Source: JARRPM01 sp963765545 (GTDB lineage Bacteria > Pseudomonadota > Gammaproteobacteria > Pseudomonadales > Halieaceae). Taken from it: a stretch of 64,000 nt of DNA. The position numbers were made by a program, and so were the translations under genes. Positions 53,889-63,313 of the stretch are shown here, one piece after another; the first letter of the stretch is position 1; each line of letters begins with the position of its first letter. Under the pieces are notes generated by a model. The model was not told the DNA's origin. It ran no database searches and worked only from the letters and a program-made list of their open reading frames with translations. The DNA lies in NCBI GenBank assembly GCA_963765545.1, contig CAVXWW010000008.1, forward strand, positions 1-64,000. Reading direction: 5' to 3'.

Positions 53889-55262
53889 TTACTGTAAACG
53901 TGCCGCAGCCTGCAGCTTGCGATAGCTCTCCTTCAGCAACTTCCCCAGGTCTTCGATTCCGGGTTGCTGGGTGGGGCAGCTTACAATCGCAAAGCACAAG
54001 CGGTTGGCGTGACTCACGACGGTAATGTTGAGGCCCATGGCGTCGGTGACAATAGACAGGGGATACAGTAGCTCAAGCTCGGCACCCTCGATATAGAGCT
54101 TTTCCGGTGAGCCCGGCACATTGGAGAATATTGCATTGATAGCAGGGCGCACCAGGTTGGCGTGACCGGTTATGGTCAGCAATACCGTTGGCGCCATCAG
54201 CAACGCATAATAGTCTTCTGCAGCTGTGGTAGACACCTTGCCCAGCTCGGCCTTGGCAGCGCGAGTTACCTTTATCACACGCTGCAGACGGCGCCAGTCA
54301 TCACTCTCGTTGGTAAAGAACGGGCTCATGATATAGCTCAGCTTGTTACCGCCCTGCTCGCCCGCCTCTTTAAGGGAAACCGGCATGCCGGCAACAAGGG
54401 AGGGCTTTGGTAGCGCTTTGTGAGTGGACAGGTACTGCCTGAGCGCGCCGCCACAGACGGCCAGTAGCACGTCGTTGATCGAGCCACCTGCCTGACGGGC
54501 TATTTTCCTCACCCCCGCCAGCGACAGGTCGCACACCATGATGGCACGACTGGAATCCAGCTGGGTGTTAAAAATTGTGCGCGGGGAGGTAAACGGCAGG
54601 CGCATGACATCCTGTTTGCCCTGCAGTGCATCCATTCCCATGTGCGCCAGCAGACGAGACAACTCGGGTATCGCCTTGTACTGCCTCTGCAGGTTTTTGC
54701 CCAACCCTTCCAGCGCATGAAACAGCGAATGATGTCCATCGTGCCCTGGTGTCGCGGCGAGACGGCTATTCAGGTCTATTGTGTCCTTTGCCGAAGAACT
54801 GAAAAACGACTGCATCATCTTCATTGCGCCCACACCATCGATCAGGGCATGGTGAACCTTGCAGTACAACGCAAACCTGCCCCCCCCCAGACCCTCGATA
54901 AGGTGCATCTCCCACAGCGGACGCGACCGGTCCAGCGGACGCTCGTGGGCGCGAGTAACGAGTCGCAACAGGTCATCCATACGGCCTGGCGCCGGCAAGC
55001 CATAGTGCAGCACATGCTGCTGCGGGTGATAATCTTCCGCCTCAACCCAGGCCGCGGCTGAGAGGTTTACCGGGTCATGCAGCTTCTTGTTAAAGAGCGG
55101 CCAGACCTCGTTGAGCCTGCCACACTTGCGCGCGAGCCGACGCACGTAGTCACGTGGAGCTTTGGGAGGTAATTTGAGAACCATCAGCCCGGCGACATGG
55201 AACGGGCAGTGGGCGGACTCGATCTTGAGAAATCCTGCATCCTGTGAACTCAGCTTTTCCAT
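53889..55262 (-). CDS. Wax ester synthase / diacylglycerol acyltransferase (WS/DGAT)
   Basis: 457 residues. The acyltransferase motif VHHALIDGVGA carries His137, His138 and Asp142 (HHxxxDG). Later blocks GSINDVLLAVCGGALR and FSNVPGSPEKLYIEGAEL, with PLSIVTDAMGLNITV, complete the family pattern. It esterifies acyl-CoA with fatty alcohols or diacylglycerol to store wax esters or triacylglycerol. It is a membrane-associated cytoplasmic enzyme. GGAGG lies upstream of the ATG. Storage lipid synthesis would match the acetyl-CoA assimilation genes downstream. Confidence 0.92.
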   Translation of the reverse strand: MEKLSSQDAGFLKIESAHCPFHVAGLMVLKLPPKAPRDYVRRLARKCGRLNEVWPLFNKKLHDPVNLSAAAWVEAEDYHPQQHVLHYGLPAPGRMDDLLRLVTRAHERPLDRSRPLWEMHLIEGLGGGRFALYCKVHHALIDGVGAMKMMQSFFSSSAKDTIDLNSRLAATPGHDGHHSLFHALEGLGKNLQRQYKAIPELSRLLAHMGMDALQGKQDVMRLPFTSPRTIFNTQLDSSRAIMVCDLSLAGVRKIARQAGGSINDVLLAVCGGALRQYLSTHKALPKPSLVAGMPVSLKEAGEQGGNKLSYIMSPFFTNESDDWRRLQRVIKVTRAAKAELGKVSTTAAEDYYALLMAPTVLLTITGHANLVRPAINAIFSNVPGSPEKLYIEGAELELLYPLSIVTDAMGLNITVVSHANRLCFAIVSCPTQQPGIEDLGKLLKESYRKLQAAARLQ

Positions 55263-55404
55263 GAAACCTCCAGGGCCGCGATGAAAAGCTGAACACTAAC
55301 CCGCCCATCGGCGCGGGCGTAGCGAATAGATCAAGGTTTTGGCTGAAACTGCCCCGGCCGGGCGAGCAGCTTAGCCGGGATCAGACTCGGCTGCGTTGTG
55401 ATCG

Positions 55405-56277
55405 CTAGCCGATGGCGGCGATAGCCTCGCCAAGCTCCAACAGGCGCTGGGCTTCTTCCACGTGCAGGTTTTCCACCAACCGCCCGTTGAGCACCACCAC
55501 ACCCTTGCCCTCAGCCTGGGCCTGCTGCCAGCATTCGATAATTGCCCGGGCCTGATCCAATTCCGCTTCATCCGGCGCGAAAGCCGCGTTGGCCGCTGCG
55601 ATCTGTTTGGGATGAATCAGGCTTTTGCCGTCAAACCCCCAATCCCGCCCCTGGACGCATGAAGCCTCAAGACCCGCATCATCGTCGAGACCCAGGTGCA
55701 CACCATCGATAACATCCAGGCCGTGAGCCCGGGCGGCGTAGACGCTCAGGTTCAGGGCGGTGATAAATCCCAGCCGATCCGGCGTATGGCGCACACGTGT
55801 GTCCTTGGACAGGTCGGAGGTGCCCATCACAATGCCCTTGAGACGCGGATGGGCACTGGTGACCTCACCGATATTGAGGATGCAAAGAGGGGTTTCGATC
55901 ATGATCCAGAAATCGACGGTCGCTGGACATCCCGCTGCCTCAAACGCAGAAATCGCTTCTTTTACATCCCCGGCGGTAGACACCTTGGGAATCAATACGC
56001 CATCGGGTGGCGTGCCCGCCGCTGCAATCGCGCGAATATCCTCCAGGCCCCACTCGGTGGACAAGGCGTTAATGCGAACCAATAGTTCCCGATGGCCATA
56101 GCCGCCCTCGGCCAGCGCCGCGACGATCTGCTCACGGGCGAGACCTTTCGCATCCGGCGCCACCGCATCCTCCAGGTCAAGTATCAGACCGTCAGCGGGC
56201 AGGGTTCTGGCCTTTTCCAGGGCACGCGGATTTGAACCGGGCATGTACAGCAGGGAACGGCGAGGTCTGATAGTCAT
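55405..56277 (-). CDS. mcl2: HpcH/HpaI family CoA-ester lyase, likely (3S)-malyl-CoA thioesterase (Mcl2)
   Basis: 290 residues with RRSLLYMPGSNPRALEKART, ADGLILDLEDAVAPDAK, LLVRINALSTEWGLEDIRA, GVLIPKVSTAGDV, MIETPLCILNIGEV and GFDGKSLIHPKQI, following the Mcl2 malyl-CoA thioesterase of Rhodobacter closely. That enzyme hydrolyses malyl-CoA to malate and completes the ethylmalonyl-CoA pathway. The acidic metal ligands (Glu in LDLEDAV and IMIETPL) are present. Citrate-lyase-beta-like functions remain possible. ATG at 56277 with GGAG seven bases upstream is preferred; the open frame to 56364 adds a Cys/Pro-rich stretch. It is divergent from the porin-like gene and near the pathway operon. Confidence 0.82.
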   Translation of the reverse strand: MTIRPRRSLLYMPGSNPRALEKARTLPADGLILDLEDAVAPDAKGLAREQIVAALAEGGYGHRELLVRINALSTEWGLEDIRAIAAAGTPPDGVLIPKVSTAGDVKEAISAFEAAGCPATVDFWIMIETPLCILNIGEVTSAHPRLKGIVMGTSDLSKDTRVRHTPDRLGFITALNLSVYAARAHGLDVIDGVHLGLDDDAGLEASCVQGRDWGFDGKSLIHPKQIAAANAAFAPDEAELDQARAIIECWQQAQAEGKGVVVLNGRLVENLHVEEAQRLLELGEAIAAIG

Positions 56278-56590
56278 GGTAAAGCTCCATTGTGCAGGCA
56301 CGGCCGTTTCCGACCGCGCAAATCGGGGGGTGCAAGCATACAGAAACGGGCACTGTCGAGGCAACTCCAGCTCCCTGACGACAGGACAACAACGGGGCGC
56401 TACTGCGCCGAAGTTCGCTCCCCCCTATCATTGATCTGGATCACTCAAAACACCTGTATATATAGCGAAAAATTCACATCGTGGGTGCTGAATTTTTACT
56501 ATCTCCAACGCCTCGCTTGCCTCAGTATGCGCCCTGCTGACACGGCACAACACCCTGTCGGACTTACTTTGATTTGAGAGGTATACGCAC
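56278..56590. other. 313-base intergenic region with an FNR-like site
   Basis: Divergent region between the malyl-CoA thioesterase gene (minus) and the outer-membrane barrel gene (plus). It holds the FNR-like palindrome at 56431-56444 and an AT-rich CTGTATATATAG stretch at 56454-56465 that probably carries the -10 of the barrel gene. No other gene is supported. Confidence 0.55.
56431..56444 (+). promoter_or_regulatory. Candidate FNR/Anr box
   Basis: TTGATCTGGATCAC matches the FNR/Anr consensus TTGAT-N4-ATCAA at nine of ten fixed positions. It lies about 20 bases before a TATATA-type -10 and 150 bases before the barrel gene. Oxygen control of small barrels such as OmpW is known in E. coli. 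The centre-to-start distance seems nearer 35 than the classical 41.5 bases, so activation is uncertain; it might act as a repressor site. Confidence 0.5.
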
Positions 56591-57124
56591 ATGAACAAGA
56601 CACTGGCATTTTTTGCATCCGCTCTGCTGGCCGCTCCACTGATCAGCTTCGCCGCTCCCGGTGACGGCCCTGTAAAAGGCGATCGCAGCTTTACCGTTTC
56701 AGGTAGCGGTAGCAGTGACAATGATTTCGACACTACTGCCTACGGCGTTTCCGGCGAAGTGGGCTACTTCCTGACCGACAAATGGCAAACCGGCCTGCGC
56801 CAGAGCATCAACGGCGTGGACCAGGACCAGGGTGGTAACAGCTGGGCAGGTGCAACCCGCGGTTTCATCATGTACAACTTCCTGGACGGCAACTACCGCC
56901 CCTACCTGGGCGCAAACCTCGGCTACATCTATGGTGAAGATGATGTCGTTGACGACACCGGCGCCGCCGGTATCGAAGTCGGCTTGAAGCTGTACGTACT
57001 GAAGAAGACCTACATCAACTTCGGCGTCGAGTACTCATGGTTGTTCGACAGCACTGATTCCTTTGAAAACGGGTCAAATGATGGTCTTTACCTGTACAAC
57101 ATCGGTGTAGGCTTCAACTGGTAA
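56591..57124 (+). CDS. Small outer-membrane beta-barrel protein
   Basis: 177 residues. Signal peptide (KTLAFFASALLAAPLISFAA), then eight-strand-type alternation (VGYFLTDKWQTGLRQSI, GFIMYNFLDGNYRPYLGANL, AAGIEVGLKLYVLKKTYINF), ending GVGFNW with the terminal aromatic needed for BAM assembly. This is an OmpW/OmpX-like or OM-beta-brl fold, but I cannot assign a named family. A strong downstream terminator and AGAGG ribosome site suggest good expression from a single-gene transcript. An FNR-like site lies upstream. Confidence 0.87.
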   Translation: MNKTLAFFASALLAAPLISFAAPGDGPVKGDRSFTVSGSGSSDNDFDTTAYGVSGEVGYFLTDKWQTGLRQSINGVDQDQGGNSWAGATRGFIMYNFLDGNYRPYLGANLGYIYGEDDVVDDTGAAGIEVGLKLYVLKKTYINFGVEYSWLFDSTDSFENGSNDGLYLYNIGVGFNW

Positions 57125-57171
57125 GCAACTCTGCCGCCATCCGCGAGGATGGTTGCACCAGGCTAACAACG

Positions 57172-57199
57172 CAAAACCCGGCCCCAGTGCCGGGTTTTG
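57172..57199 (+). terminator. Intrinsic terminator after the barrel gene
   Basis: Perfect 11-base-pair stem (57172-57182 with 57189-57199), loop CCCAGT, with the CCCGGC/GCCGGG core preceded by AAAA and followed by TTTTG. The flanking A and T runs are part of the stem. It ends 219 bases before the methylsuccinyl-CoA dehydrogenase gene and isolates that operon. Confidence 0.9.
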
Positions 57200-57418
57200 T
57201 CATTTCCAGCCACAAAAATTGAACCGCAAACGCTATTTAGCCGGTTTACACCTATGCTTCGGGAGGGACCGGGCTGCCCGTTTCAATCAGGCAGCGCGGT
57301 TGTATGCCCTTCCGGCGGGGGCTAAAATAACCGGCTCAATCCAGCAAGGGACCCGGAAAGGTTTCAAATCGGCCATCCCTTGCCAGCACCCCGTTCATCA
57401 ATATAGGCAGGAAGCACC

Positions 57419-59083
57419 ATGAATGACGTCTCCAATACAGGCGGGCAAGTACTCGACCACGCGGCCCAGGTGCTGCAGGGCACGCAAGGCCTGATAGATC
57501 AGGCATTAAGCAGCCTGAAGGCAAAGACCGTCGACAACGGCAAACTCTCTAATGCAAGTCTGGATGCCTACCAGCTGGTCTCTTACGAGCTATCCCTTAG
57601 CTGGGCGGAATGCTGTGCCGCCCGCTTTATGCTGGATCATGCCATTGCCTGCCAGGACGACTTCACCAGCCGGCTGTGCGCCCTGTTCTGCGCCGAGGCC
57701 GTCACCGCCAGCTGCGGCCGCCTGCGGGCACGCCCGGCGGACTTCGAACTGACTGACGCTGATATTGCCGGGGTCCTTGACGGGCAGTCGGCCTTCCTCG
57801 CCCACCAGCTCAGTGCCGCCAATATCGCCGCCATCGGCGAAGCCGTGGTAGACCGCGGGGCCGATCTGGGGCCGGACCTGCTGGAAGAGCGCTACACCAT
57901 GATGCGCGATACCTTTCACAAATTCGCCGATGATGTGGTAATGCCACTGGCCGAAGATGTACACCGGCAGGACCTGATCATTCCCGATGCCATCCTGGAG
58001 CCGCTGAAAGAGATGGGTGTGTTCGGCCTGTCCATTCCCGAGAGCTACGGTGGCCTGCAGGAGGACGACAAGGAAGACAACATGGGCATGATTGTTGTCA
58101 CCGAGGAGTTGTCGCGCGGCTCCCTGGGCGCCGCAGGCAGCCTGATCACCCGTCCGGAGATTCTTGCCCGCGCCCTGCTCAAAGGCGGTACCGAGGAGCA
58201 GAAGCAGCACTGGCTGCCCAAACTCGCGGTTGGGGACCCCCTGTGCGCCGTCGCGGTCACCGAGCCGAACTACGGCTCGGACGTTGCCGGTGTGAAGCTC
58301 AAGGCCACTCCCACAGAGGGCGGCTGGATACTCAATGGCGCCAAGACCTGGTGTACCTTCGGGGGCAAGGCCGGCGTGTTGCTGGTACTGGCACGCACCA
58401 ACCCGGACCCCGCCCAGGGTCACCGCGGCCTGTCCATGTTCCTGGTGGAAAAGCCCAGCAGCGACGGACATGAATTTGAGATTACTCCCGAGACCGGCGG
58501 CACTCTCACCGGCCGTTCTATCCCGACGCTGGGTTATCGGGGTATGCATTCCTACGAATTGTTCTTCGACGATTTCTTTGTGCCCGCAGGCAATATGCTG
58601 GGTGGCGCAGAGGGTGAAGGCAGGGGTTTTTACTCTGCGATGGCAGGTTTCGCTGGCGGCCGCATCCAGACCGCTGGCCGCGCGGTGGGACTGATGCGAG
58701 CCGCTCTGGAGCGATCAATTTCCTACTCCAGGGAGCGGGTAGTGTTCAGCCACGCCATTGGCGACTACCAGCTCACCCGGGTGAAGCTCGCCCGCATGAC
58801 CGCCCACCTGGCCGCCTGTCGCCAGATCACCTATGGCGTGGCCCGCCTGATGGATGAGGGCAAAGGCGATATGGAGGCCAGCGGCGCCAAGCTGTTTACC
58901 TGTAAGGCCGCAGAATGGGTGACACGCGAGGCCCTGCAGATTCACGGCGGCATGGGCTATGCGGAAGAGGTGCCGGTGAGCCGCTACTTCGTGGATGCCC
59001 GCGTACTGTCTATTTTTGAAGGTGCGGAAGAAACCCTCGCCCTGAAAGTGATCACCCGCTCCCTGATTGAAAACGCTGACTGA
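57419..59083 (+). CDS. mcd: Methylsuccinyl-CoA dehydrogenase (acyl-CoA dehydrogenase family)
   Basis: 554 residues. Acyl-CoA dehydrogenase core from about residue 150 (FGLSIPESYGGL, CAVAVTEPNYGSDVAGVKLK, GAKTWCTFGGKAGVLLVLAR, and a C-terminal ALQIHGGMGYAEEVPVSRY). The N-terminal 140 extra residues are characteristic of Mcd. It oxidises (2S)-methylsuccinyl-CoA to mesaconyl-CoA, passing electrons via ETF, in the ethylmalonyl-CoA pathway. The following genes for the hydratase and mutase secure this reading over an ordinary beta-oxidation enzyme. AGGAAG lies just before the ATG. It heads a five-gene operon. Confidence 0.88.
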   Translation: MNDVSNTGGQVLDHAAQVLQGTQGLIDQALSSLKAKTVDNGKLSNASLDAYQLVSYELSLSWAECCAARFMLDHAIACQDDFTSRLCALFCAEAVTASCGRLRARPADFELTDADIAGVLDGQSAFLAHQLSAANIAAIGEAVVDRGADLGPDLLEERYTMMRDTFHKFADDVVMPLAEDVHRQDLIIPDAILEPLKEMGVFGLSIPESYGGLQEDDKEDNMGMIVVTEELSRGSLGAAGSLITRPEILARALLKGGTEEQKQHWLPKLAVGDPLCAVAVTEPNYGSDVAGVKLKATPTEGGWILNGAKTWCTFGGKAGVLLVLARTNPDPAQGHRGLSMFLVEKPSSDGHEFEITPETGGTLTGRSIPTLGYRGMHSYELFFDDFFVPAGNMLGGAEGEGRGFYSAMAGFAGGRIQTAGRAVGLMRAALERSISYSRERVVFSHAIGDYQLTRVKLARMTAHLAACRQITYGVARLMDEGKGDMEASGAKLFTCKAAEWVTREALQIHGGMGYAEEVPVSRYFVDARVLSIFEGAEETLALKVITRSLIENAD

Positions 59084-59094
59084 GGAACCCGGCC

Positions 59095-60267
59095 ATGTCA
59101 CTTTCCCTGCCGCTGACCCCCCAAGCTGAGATAGCCGCGGATGTGGCCGTGGACCTGGCGCGCACCCGCCAGCCGCAGTATGGCCGCTACCTGGACGAAC
59201 TTGAGCCCGGCCAGGTATTTGAGCACCCCCGCGGTTTTACGTTTGAACGCGCCAATATGCTCGATTTCGCCCGCACATTCATGCAGACCAACCCGCTGTA
59301 CCTGAATGTCCAGTACGCTATTGACCACGGTTTCAGCGACCTGCTTGCCAGCCCGCAGATGGTATTCAATGTCACGCTCTCACTGGGCGTACAGAACGAT
59401 TCCGAAAAAGCGATCGCCAACCTGGGCTATTACCAGGTCCAGTTCCTGCGCCCCGTCTACCCGGGCGATACCCTCAGGGCATTTACCAAGGTGCTTGAGC
59501 GCAAGGACAGGGGGCCGGACAAACCGGGCATTACCCGGATACGCACCGTAGGCATCAACCAGGACGACCAGGTGGTGCTGCAATACGAGCGCAAGATCAT
59601 GGTGGGTTGGCGCGGCGATCGACTGCCCACCACACCAGCGCCCGCTGTCACTGTGCCTTTTCCAGGGGAAGAGTTGCCGCGTATAGAAATACCCCTGCCC
59701 GGCGGCAGCTACGCGCGGGGCCTGACCGGGCCCAATACCTATGCCGAGGACTTCAGCCCGGGGGACATCATCGTGCACGCCAACGGGCGCACGATAACCG
59801 AGGAGCACATGGCCCTGACCTACCTGGTCGGCAACAGCCATCCCCTGCACTTCGACCGTGTTTTCTCCAGCGGCCTGTCCGGCAAAATGAGCGGCGAGCC
59901 GATAGTCTATGGGGGCCTGGTGTTTGCCTGGCTTGATGGGCTGGCCAGCCGCGACGTGAGTGAGCACGCGGTGTGGGAGCTGGGCTTTACCGAGGGCTAC
60001 CATACCCAGCCCGCCTTTGCCGGCGACACCGTGGGCGCACTCAGTCGCATTCTCGCAGTGGAAGAGGCGGCCGGGGCTGACGACTTTGCGGTCATTACCA
60101 TGCAATTGATAGGCGTCAAGAATATCTCCGCGGCCGCGGCCCTGGAGCAGTTCGGCGCGGACCTGTTCATCAAGGAAGACAGCAAGCGCGCCCTGGGCAA
60201 GGAAAAAATCCCTGCCAAGATCTTTGAAATCGAGCGACGTCTGCTGATCAAACGCCGCCCAAGCTGA
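59095..60267 (+). CDS. mch: Mesaconyl-CoA hydratase (double MaoC fold)
   Basis: 390 residues with two hotdog/MaoC halves. The first has GRYLDELEPGQVFEHPRGFT, NVTLSLGVQNDSEKAIANLG and FLRPVYPGDTL; the second has ITEEHMALTYLVGNSHPLHF and FAGDTVGALSRI. This is the layout of mesaconyl-CoA hydratase, which converts mesaconyl-C1-CoA to beta-methylmalyl-CoA. It is 30 to 45 residues longer than known forms. The start lies 11 bases after mcd with GAGGAA upstream. General MaoC enoyl hydratase activity is the alternative, but the operon position argues for this role. Confidence 0.83.
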   Translation: MSLSLPLTPQAEIAADVAVDLARTRQPQYGRYLDELEPGQVFEHPRGFTFERANMLDFARTFMQTNPLYLNVQYAIDHGFSDLLASPQMVFNVTLSLGVQNDSEKAIANLGYYQVQFLRPVYPGDTLRAFTKVLERKDRGPDKPGITRIRTVGINQDDQVVLQYERKIMVGWRGDRLPTTPAPAVTVPFPGEELPRIEIPLPGGSYARGLTGPNTYAEDFSPGDIIVHANGRTITEEHMALTYLVGNSHPLHFDRVFSSGLSGKMSGEPIVYGGLVFAWLDGLASRDVSEHAVWELGFTEGYHTQPAFAGDTVGALSRILAVEEAAGADDFAVITMQLIGVKNISAAAALEQFGADLFIKEDSKRALGKEKIPAKIFEIERRLLIKRRPS

Positions 60268-60277
60268 GGACAAGACT

Positions 60278-62278
60278 GTGAGCCAGGATACTGTGAAACG
60301 TGATCGGCCATGGCTGATGAGAACTTACTCCGGACACTCGTCTGCAAAAGCCTCCAACGAGCTGTACCGGATGAACCTGAGCAAGGGCCAGACTGGTCTC
60401 TCAGTGGCTTTCGACCTGCCTACCCAGACCGGCTACGACTCAGACCACCCCCTGGCGCGAGGCGAGGTGGGCAAGGTCGGCGTGCCTATAGACCATATCG
60501 GCGATATGGAAGCCCTGTTCGATGCTATCCCGCTGGACCAGATGAACACCTCCATGACCATCAACGCCACGGCCCCCTGGCTGCTGGCATTGTATGTGGC
60601 TGTGGCCGAACGCCAGGGTGCGGATCCGGCCAGCCTGCAGGGTACGACCCAGAACGATGTGCTGAAAGAATACCTGTCCCGGGGGACTTATATTTTCCCG
60701 CCGGCGCCATCGGTGCGCCTCACGACTGACCTGATCGCCTACACGGTAGAGAACATACCCAAGTGGAACCCCACCAACATCTGCAGCTACCACCTGCAGG
60801 AAGCGGGCGCCACGCCTACCCAGGAGTTGGCGTACGCCCTGTCAACCGCGATCGCCATCCTGGACGCGGTGCGCGAATCAGGCCAGATTCCCCCCGAGCG
60901 CTTTGCGGCGGTAGTCGGTCGCATCTCGTTTTTCGTCAATGCCGGTATTCGCTTTGTGGAGGAAACCTGCAAGCTGCGTGCCTTTGGCGCGATGTGGGAC
61001 AAGGTCGCCCGGGATCGCTACGGGGTTGAAGATGAAAAGCAACGCCGTTTCCGCTATGGCGTGCAAGTCAACTCACTGGGCCTCACGGAATCCCAACCTG
61101 AGAACAACGTACAGCGTATTGTGCTGGAAATGCTCGCCGTCACCCTGTCCAGGAATGCGCGGGCCAGGGCGATCCAGCTGCCCGCCTGGAATGAGGCACT
61201 GGGCCTGCCCCGACCCTGGGACCAGCAGTGGGCCCTGCGCATGCAGCAGGTACTCGCCCTGGAGACAGACCTGCTGCAGTACGGCGACCTGTTTGACGGC
61301 TCCCCGGTCATCGAGGCAAAAGTCCAGGAGCTGGTGGACGGTGCCGAGGCTGAAATGGCCCGCGTGGCGGAACAGGGCGGCATGGTGCAGGCCATAGAGA
61401 GTGGCTATGTCAAACGCGAGCTGGTCAAGAGCCACACCCAACGCATGCGCGATATCGAGAGCGGGGAGCTGAAAATTGTCGGCGTCAACTGCTACCGCGA
61501 GACCGCCGAGTCACCTCTCACCGGGGGCAGTGATTCAGGCATCATGAAGGTAGATGTTCAGGCAGAACGCGACCAGATCGCCGCCTTGCAGGCGTTTCGC
61601 GCCGGCCGCGACCAATCCGCGGTAGACGCGGCCCTGGCGCAGCTGCGCGCAGACGCGGTCGATGGCAGCAATATCATGCCCGGCTCCATCGCCTGTGCCC
61701 GGGCCGGTGTCACGACCGGGGAATGGAGCGAGGTTCTGCGCGAGGTATTCGGCGAGTACCGCGCTCCCACGGGTATCGATATCGCCATGGCGGGCCAGGC
61801 GGGCTCCGAGGCAATGGACGAGGTGCGCGCCAGGGTACACGCAACCAGCCAGGAGCTGGGGCGCCCCCTGCGTTTGCTGATCGGCAAGCCCGGCCTTGAC
61901 GGGCACAGCAATGGTGCTGAACAGATAGCCGTGAAGGGCCGCGACGCCGGTTTTGAAATCGTCTATGAGGGAATTCGCCTGACCCCGTCCCATATCGCCA
62001 GGGCGGCGCAGGAGGAAGGCGTTCATCTGATCGGCCTTTCTGTCCTGTCGGGAAGCCACCTCGAATTGGTAGAGGATATCCAGGCAGAGCTTGCCAGGAT
62101 CGGCGCCAGTGACGTACCGCTGATTATCGGCGGTATTATTCCTGAGGATGACGCCCGGCAGCTACTTGCCCACGGCGTACAGGCGGTGTTCACACCCAAG
62201 GACGTGGATATGAACGTCATCATGAACAGCATGGTCAATATCATCCGCCGCGACAACGGCCTGGAAGAGCTGGCATAG
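60278..62278 (+). CDS. ecm: Ethylmalonyl-CoA mutase (coenzyme B12-dependent)
   Basis: 666 residues very similar to Rhodobacter Ecm: RTYSGHSSAKASNELYRMN, GLSVAFDLPTQTGYDSDHPL, NTSMTINATAPWLLALYVAV, WNPTNICSYHLQEAGATPTQ, LGLPRPWDQQWALRMQQVLA. The B12 domain has GKPGLDGHSNGAEQIAVKG with Asp541 and His543 as the lower cobalt ligand motif. It isomerises ethylmalonyl-CoA to methylsuccinyl-CoA. Compared with methylmalonyl-CoA mutases, the SYHLQEAG and the SDHPLARGEVGKVG regions are of the Ecm type. GTG start with GAGGA; 10 bases after mch. One polypeptide contains both catalytic and B12 domains. Confidence 0.94.
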   Translation: MSQDTVKRDRPWLMRTYSGHSSAKASNELYRMNLSKGQTGLSVAFDLPTQTGYDSDHPLARGEVGKVGVPIDHIGDMEALFDAIPLDQMNTSMTINATAPWLLALYVAVAERQGADPASLQGTTQNDVLKEYLSRGTYIFPPAPSVRLTTDLIAYTVENIPKWNPTNICSYHLQEAGATPTQELAYALSTAIAILDAVRESGQIPPERFAAVVGRISFFVNAGIRFVEETCKLRAFGAMWDKVARDRYGVEDEKQRRFRYGVQVNSLGLTESQPENNVQRIVLEMLAVTLSRNARARAIQLPAWNEALGLPRPWDQQWALRMQQVLALETDLLQYGDLFDGSPVIEAKVQELVDGAEAEMARVAEQGGMVQAIESGYVKRELVKSHTQRMRDIESGELKIVGVNCYRETAESPLTGGSDSGIMKVDVQAERDQIAALQAFRAGRDQSAVDAALAQLRADAVDGSNIMPGSIACARAGVTTGEWSEVLREVFGEYRAPTGIDIAMAGQAGSEAMDEVRARVHATSQELGRPLRLLIGKPGLDGHSNGAEQIAVKGRDAGFEIVYEGIRLTPSHIARAAQEEGVHLIGLSVLSGSHLELVEDIQAELARIGASDVPLIIGGIIPEDDARQLLAHGVQAVFTPKDVDMNVIMNSMVNIIRRDNGLEELA

Positions 62279-62286
62279 CGCTGCCA

Positions 62287-63285
62287 GTGGCGCAGGCAGC
62301 TTCCACCCTGGATCCGGCCGGGCTCGCCGCGGCAGTTCGGCGCGGTGAGCGGGCGGCCCTGGCCCAGGCACTGAACCTGCTGGATGACCGGCGCGATCAT
62401 TCCCGGCAGCAGGCCGGCGCTTTCCTGCGCGAGCTGGAGGCAGGACAAGCCGGGGACAAAGGCCACCTGATCGGCATGACCGGCCCACCCGGTGCCGGCA
62501 AGTCCAGCCTGACTGCCGCCCTGATCAGTGTGTGGCGCCAGCGCGGTTTGCGGGTGGGCGTGCTGGCGGTTGATCCCTCCAGCCCCATCAGCGGTGGCGC
62601 CCTGCTGGGCGATCGACTGCGGATGAAAACCAGTGCTGACGACGACGGCGTATTCATTCGCTCGCTGGCCTGCCGGGGGGAATTCGGCGGCCTCAGCGCC
62701 GAGGTCTGGCCCATGAGCCTGGTCATGCTCGCGGCCTTCGACATTGCGATGATAGAGACCGTGGGGGTGGGGCAACGGGAGATCGACGTCTCGCGCATCT
62801 GCGACACCACCTGTTTTGTCGCCCAGCCCGGCTCGGGGGACAGCGTACAGTTTCTGAAAGCGGGCATACTCGAGGTTCCCCACGTGCTGGTGGTCAACAA
62901 GGAAGACATGGGCGCAGTGGCCCGTCGCACCTTGTCGGAACTGGGCACAGCCCTGGGCCGGGCCCATACGGATGGCAACTGGGAGGTTCCGATACTGTCT
63001 GCGAGTGCGACCTCCGGTACCGGCATAGATACCCTGGCAGATACCCTGACCACTCATGGCAATACTTTGCGAGACAGTAAGTGCTTGCTTACAAGACGCA
63101 AGCGGTATCGGGCACAGTGGATTCTGAAACGCCTGCAAGAGGAATTCGGCAGCCATGGCATAGGCCAGCTGGGCGGCGAACTGGCGGTTCTGGAGCGTCT
63201 GGCCAAGGACGATACTTCCCTGTTTGAGGGACTGCAGGGGCTGCGGCAAAAGCTGCTCAGCACCAGTGCAAACCAGCAAATCTGA
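62287..63285 (+). CDS. MeaB/ArgK-family GTPase, chaperone for the mutase
   Basis: 332 residues: P-loop GPPGAGKSSL, switch DPSSPISGGALLGDRLRM, SLACRGEFGGLSAEVWPMSL, IETVGVGQREIDVSRICDTT and NKEDMG for guanine binding. MeaB-type GTPases load and protect coenzyme B12 mutases. Placement eight bases behind ecm supports a partner of this mutase. Start GTG lacks a good ribosome site and is probably reached by coupling. The C-terminal dimer extension is present (KRYRAQWILKRLQEEFGS). Confidence 0.88.
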   Translation: MAQAASTLDPAGLAAAVRRGERAALAQALNLLDDRRDHSRQQAGAFLRELEAGQAGDKGHLIGMTGPPGAGKSSLTAALISVWRQRGLRVGVLAVDPSSPISGGALLGDRLRMKTSADDDGVFIRSLACRGEFGGLSAEVWPMSLVMLAAFDIAMIETVGVGQREIDVSRICDTTCFVAQPGSGDSVQFLKAGILEVPHVLVVNKEDMGAVARRTLSELGTALGRAHTDGNWEVPILSASATSGTGIDTLADTLTTHGNTLRDSKCLLTRRKRYRAQWILKRLQEEFGSHGIGQLGGELAVLERLAKDDTSLFEGLQGLRQKLLSTSANQQI

Positions 63286-63313
63286 TTCAAAAGACAGTAA
63301 CCAGGAGAAAACC

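Noticed and set aside
57590..58549. Minus-strand frame opposite the acyl-CoA dehydrogenase
   Set aside because: Antisense shadow without start signals.
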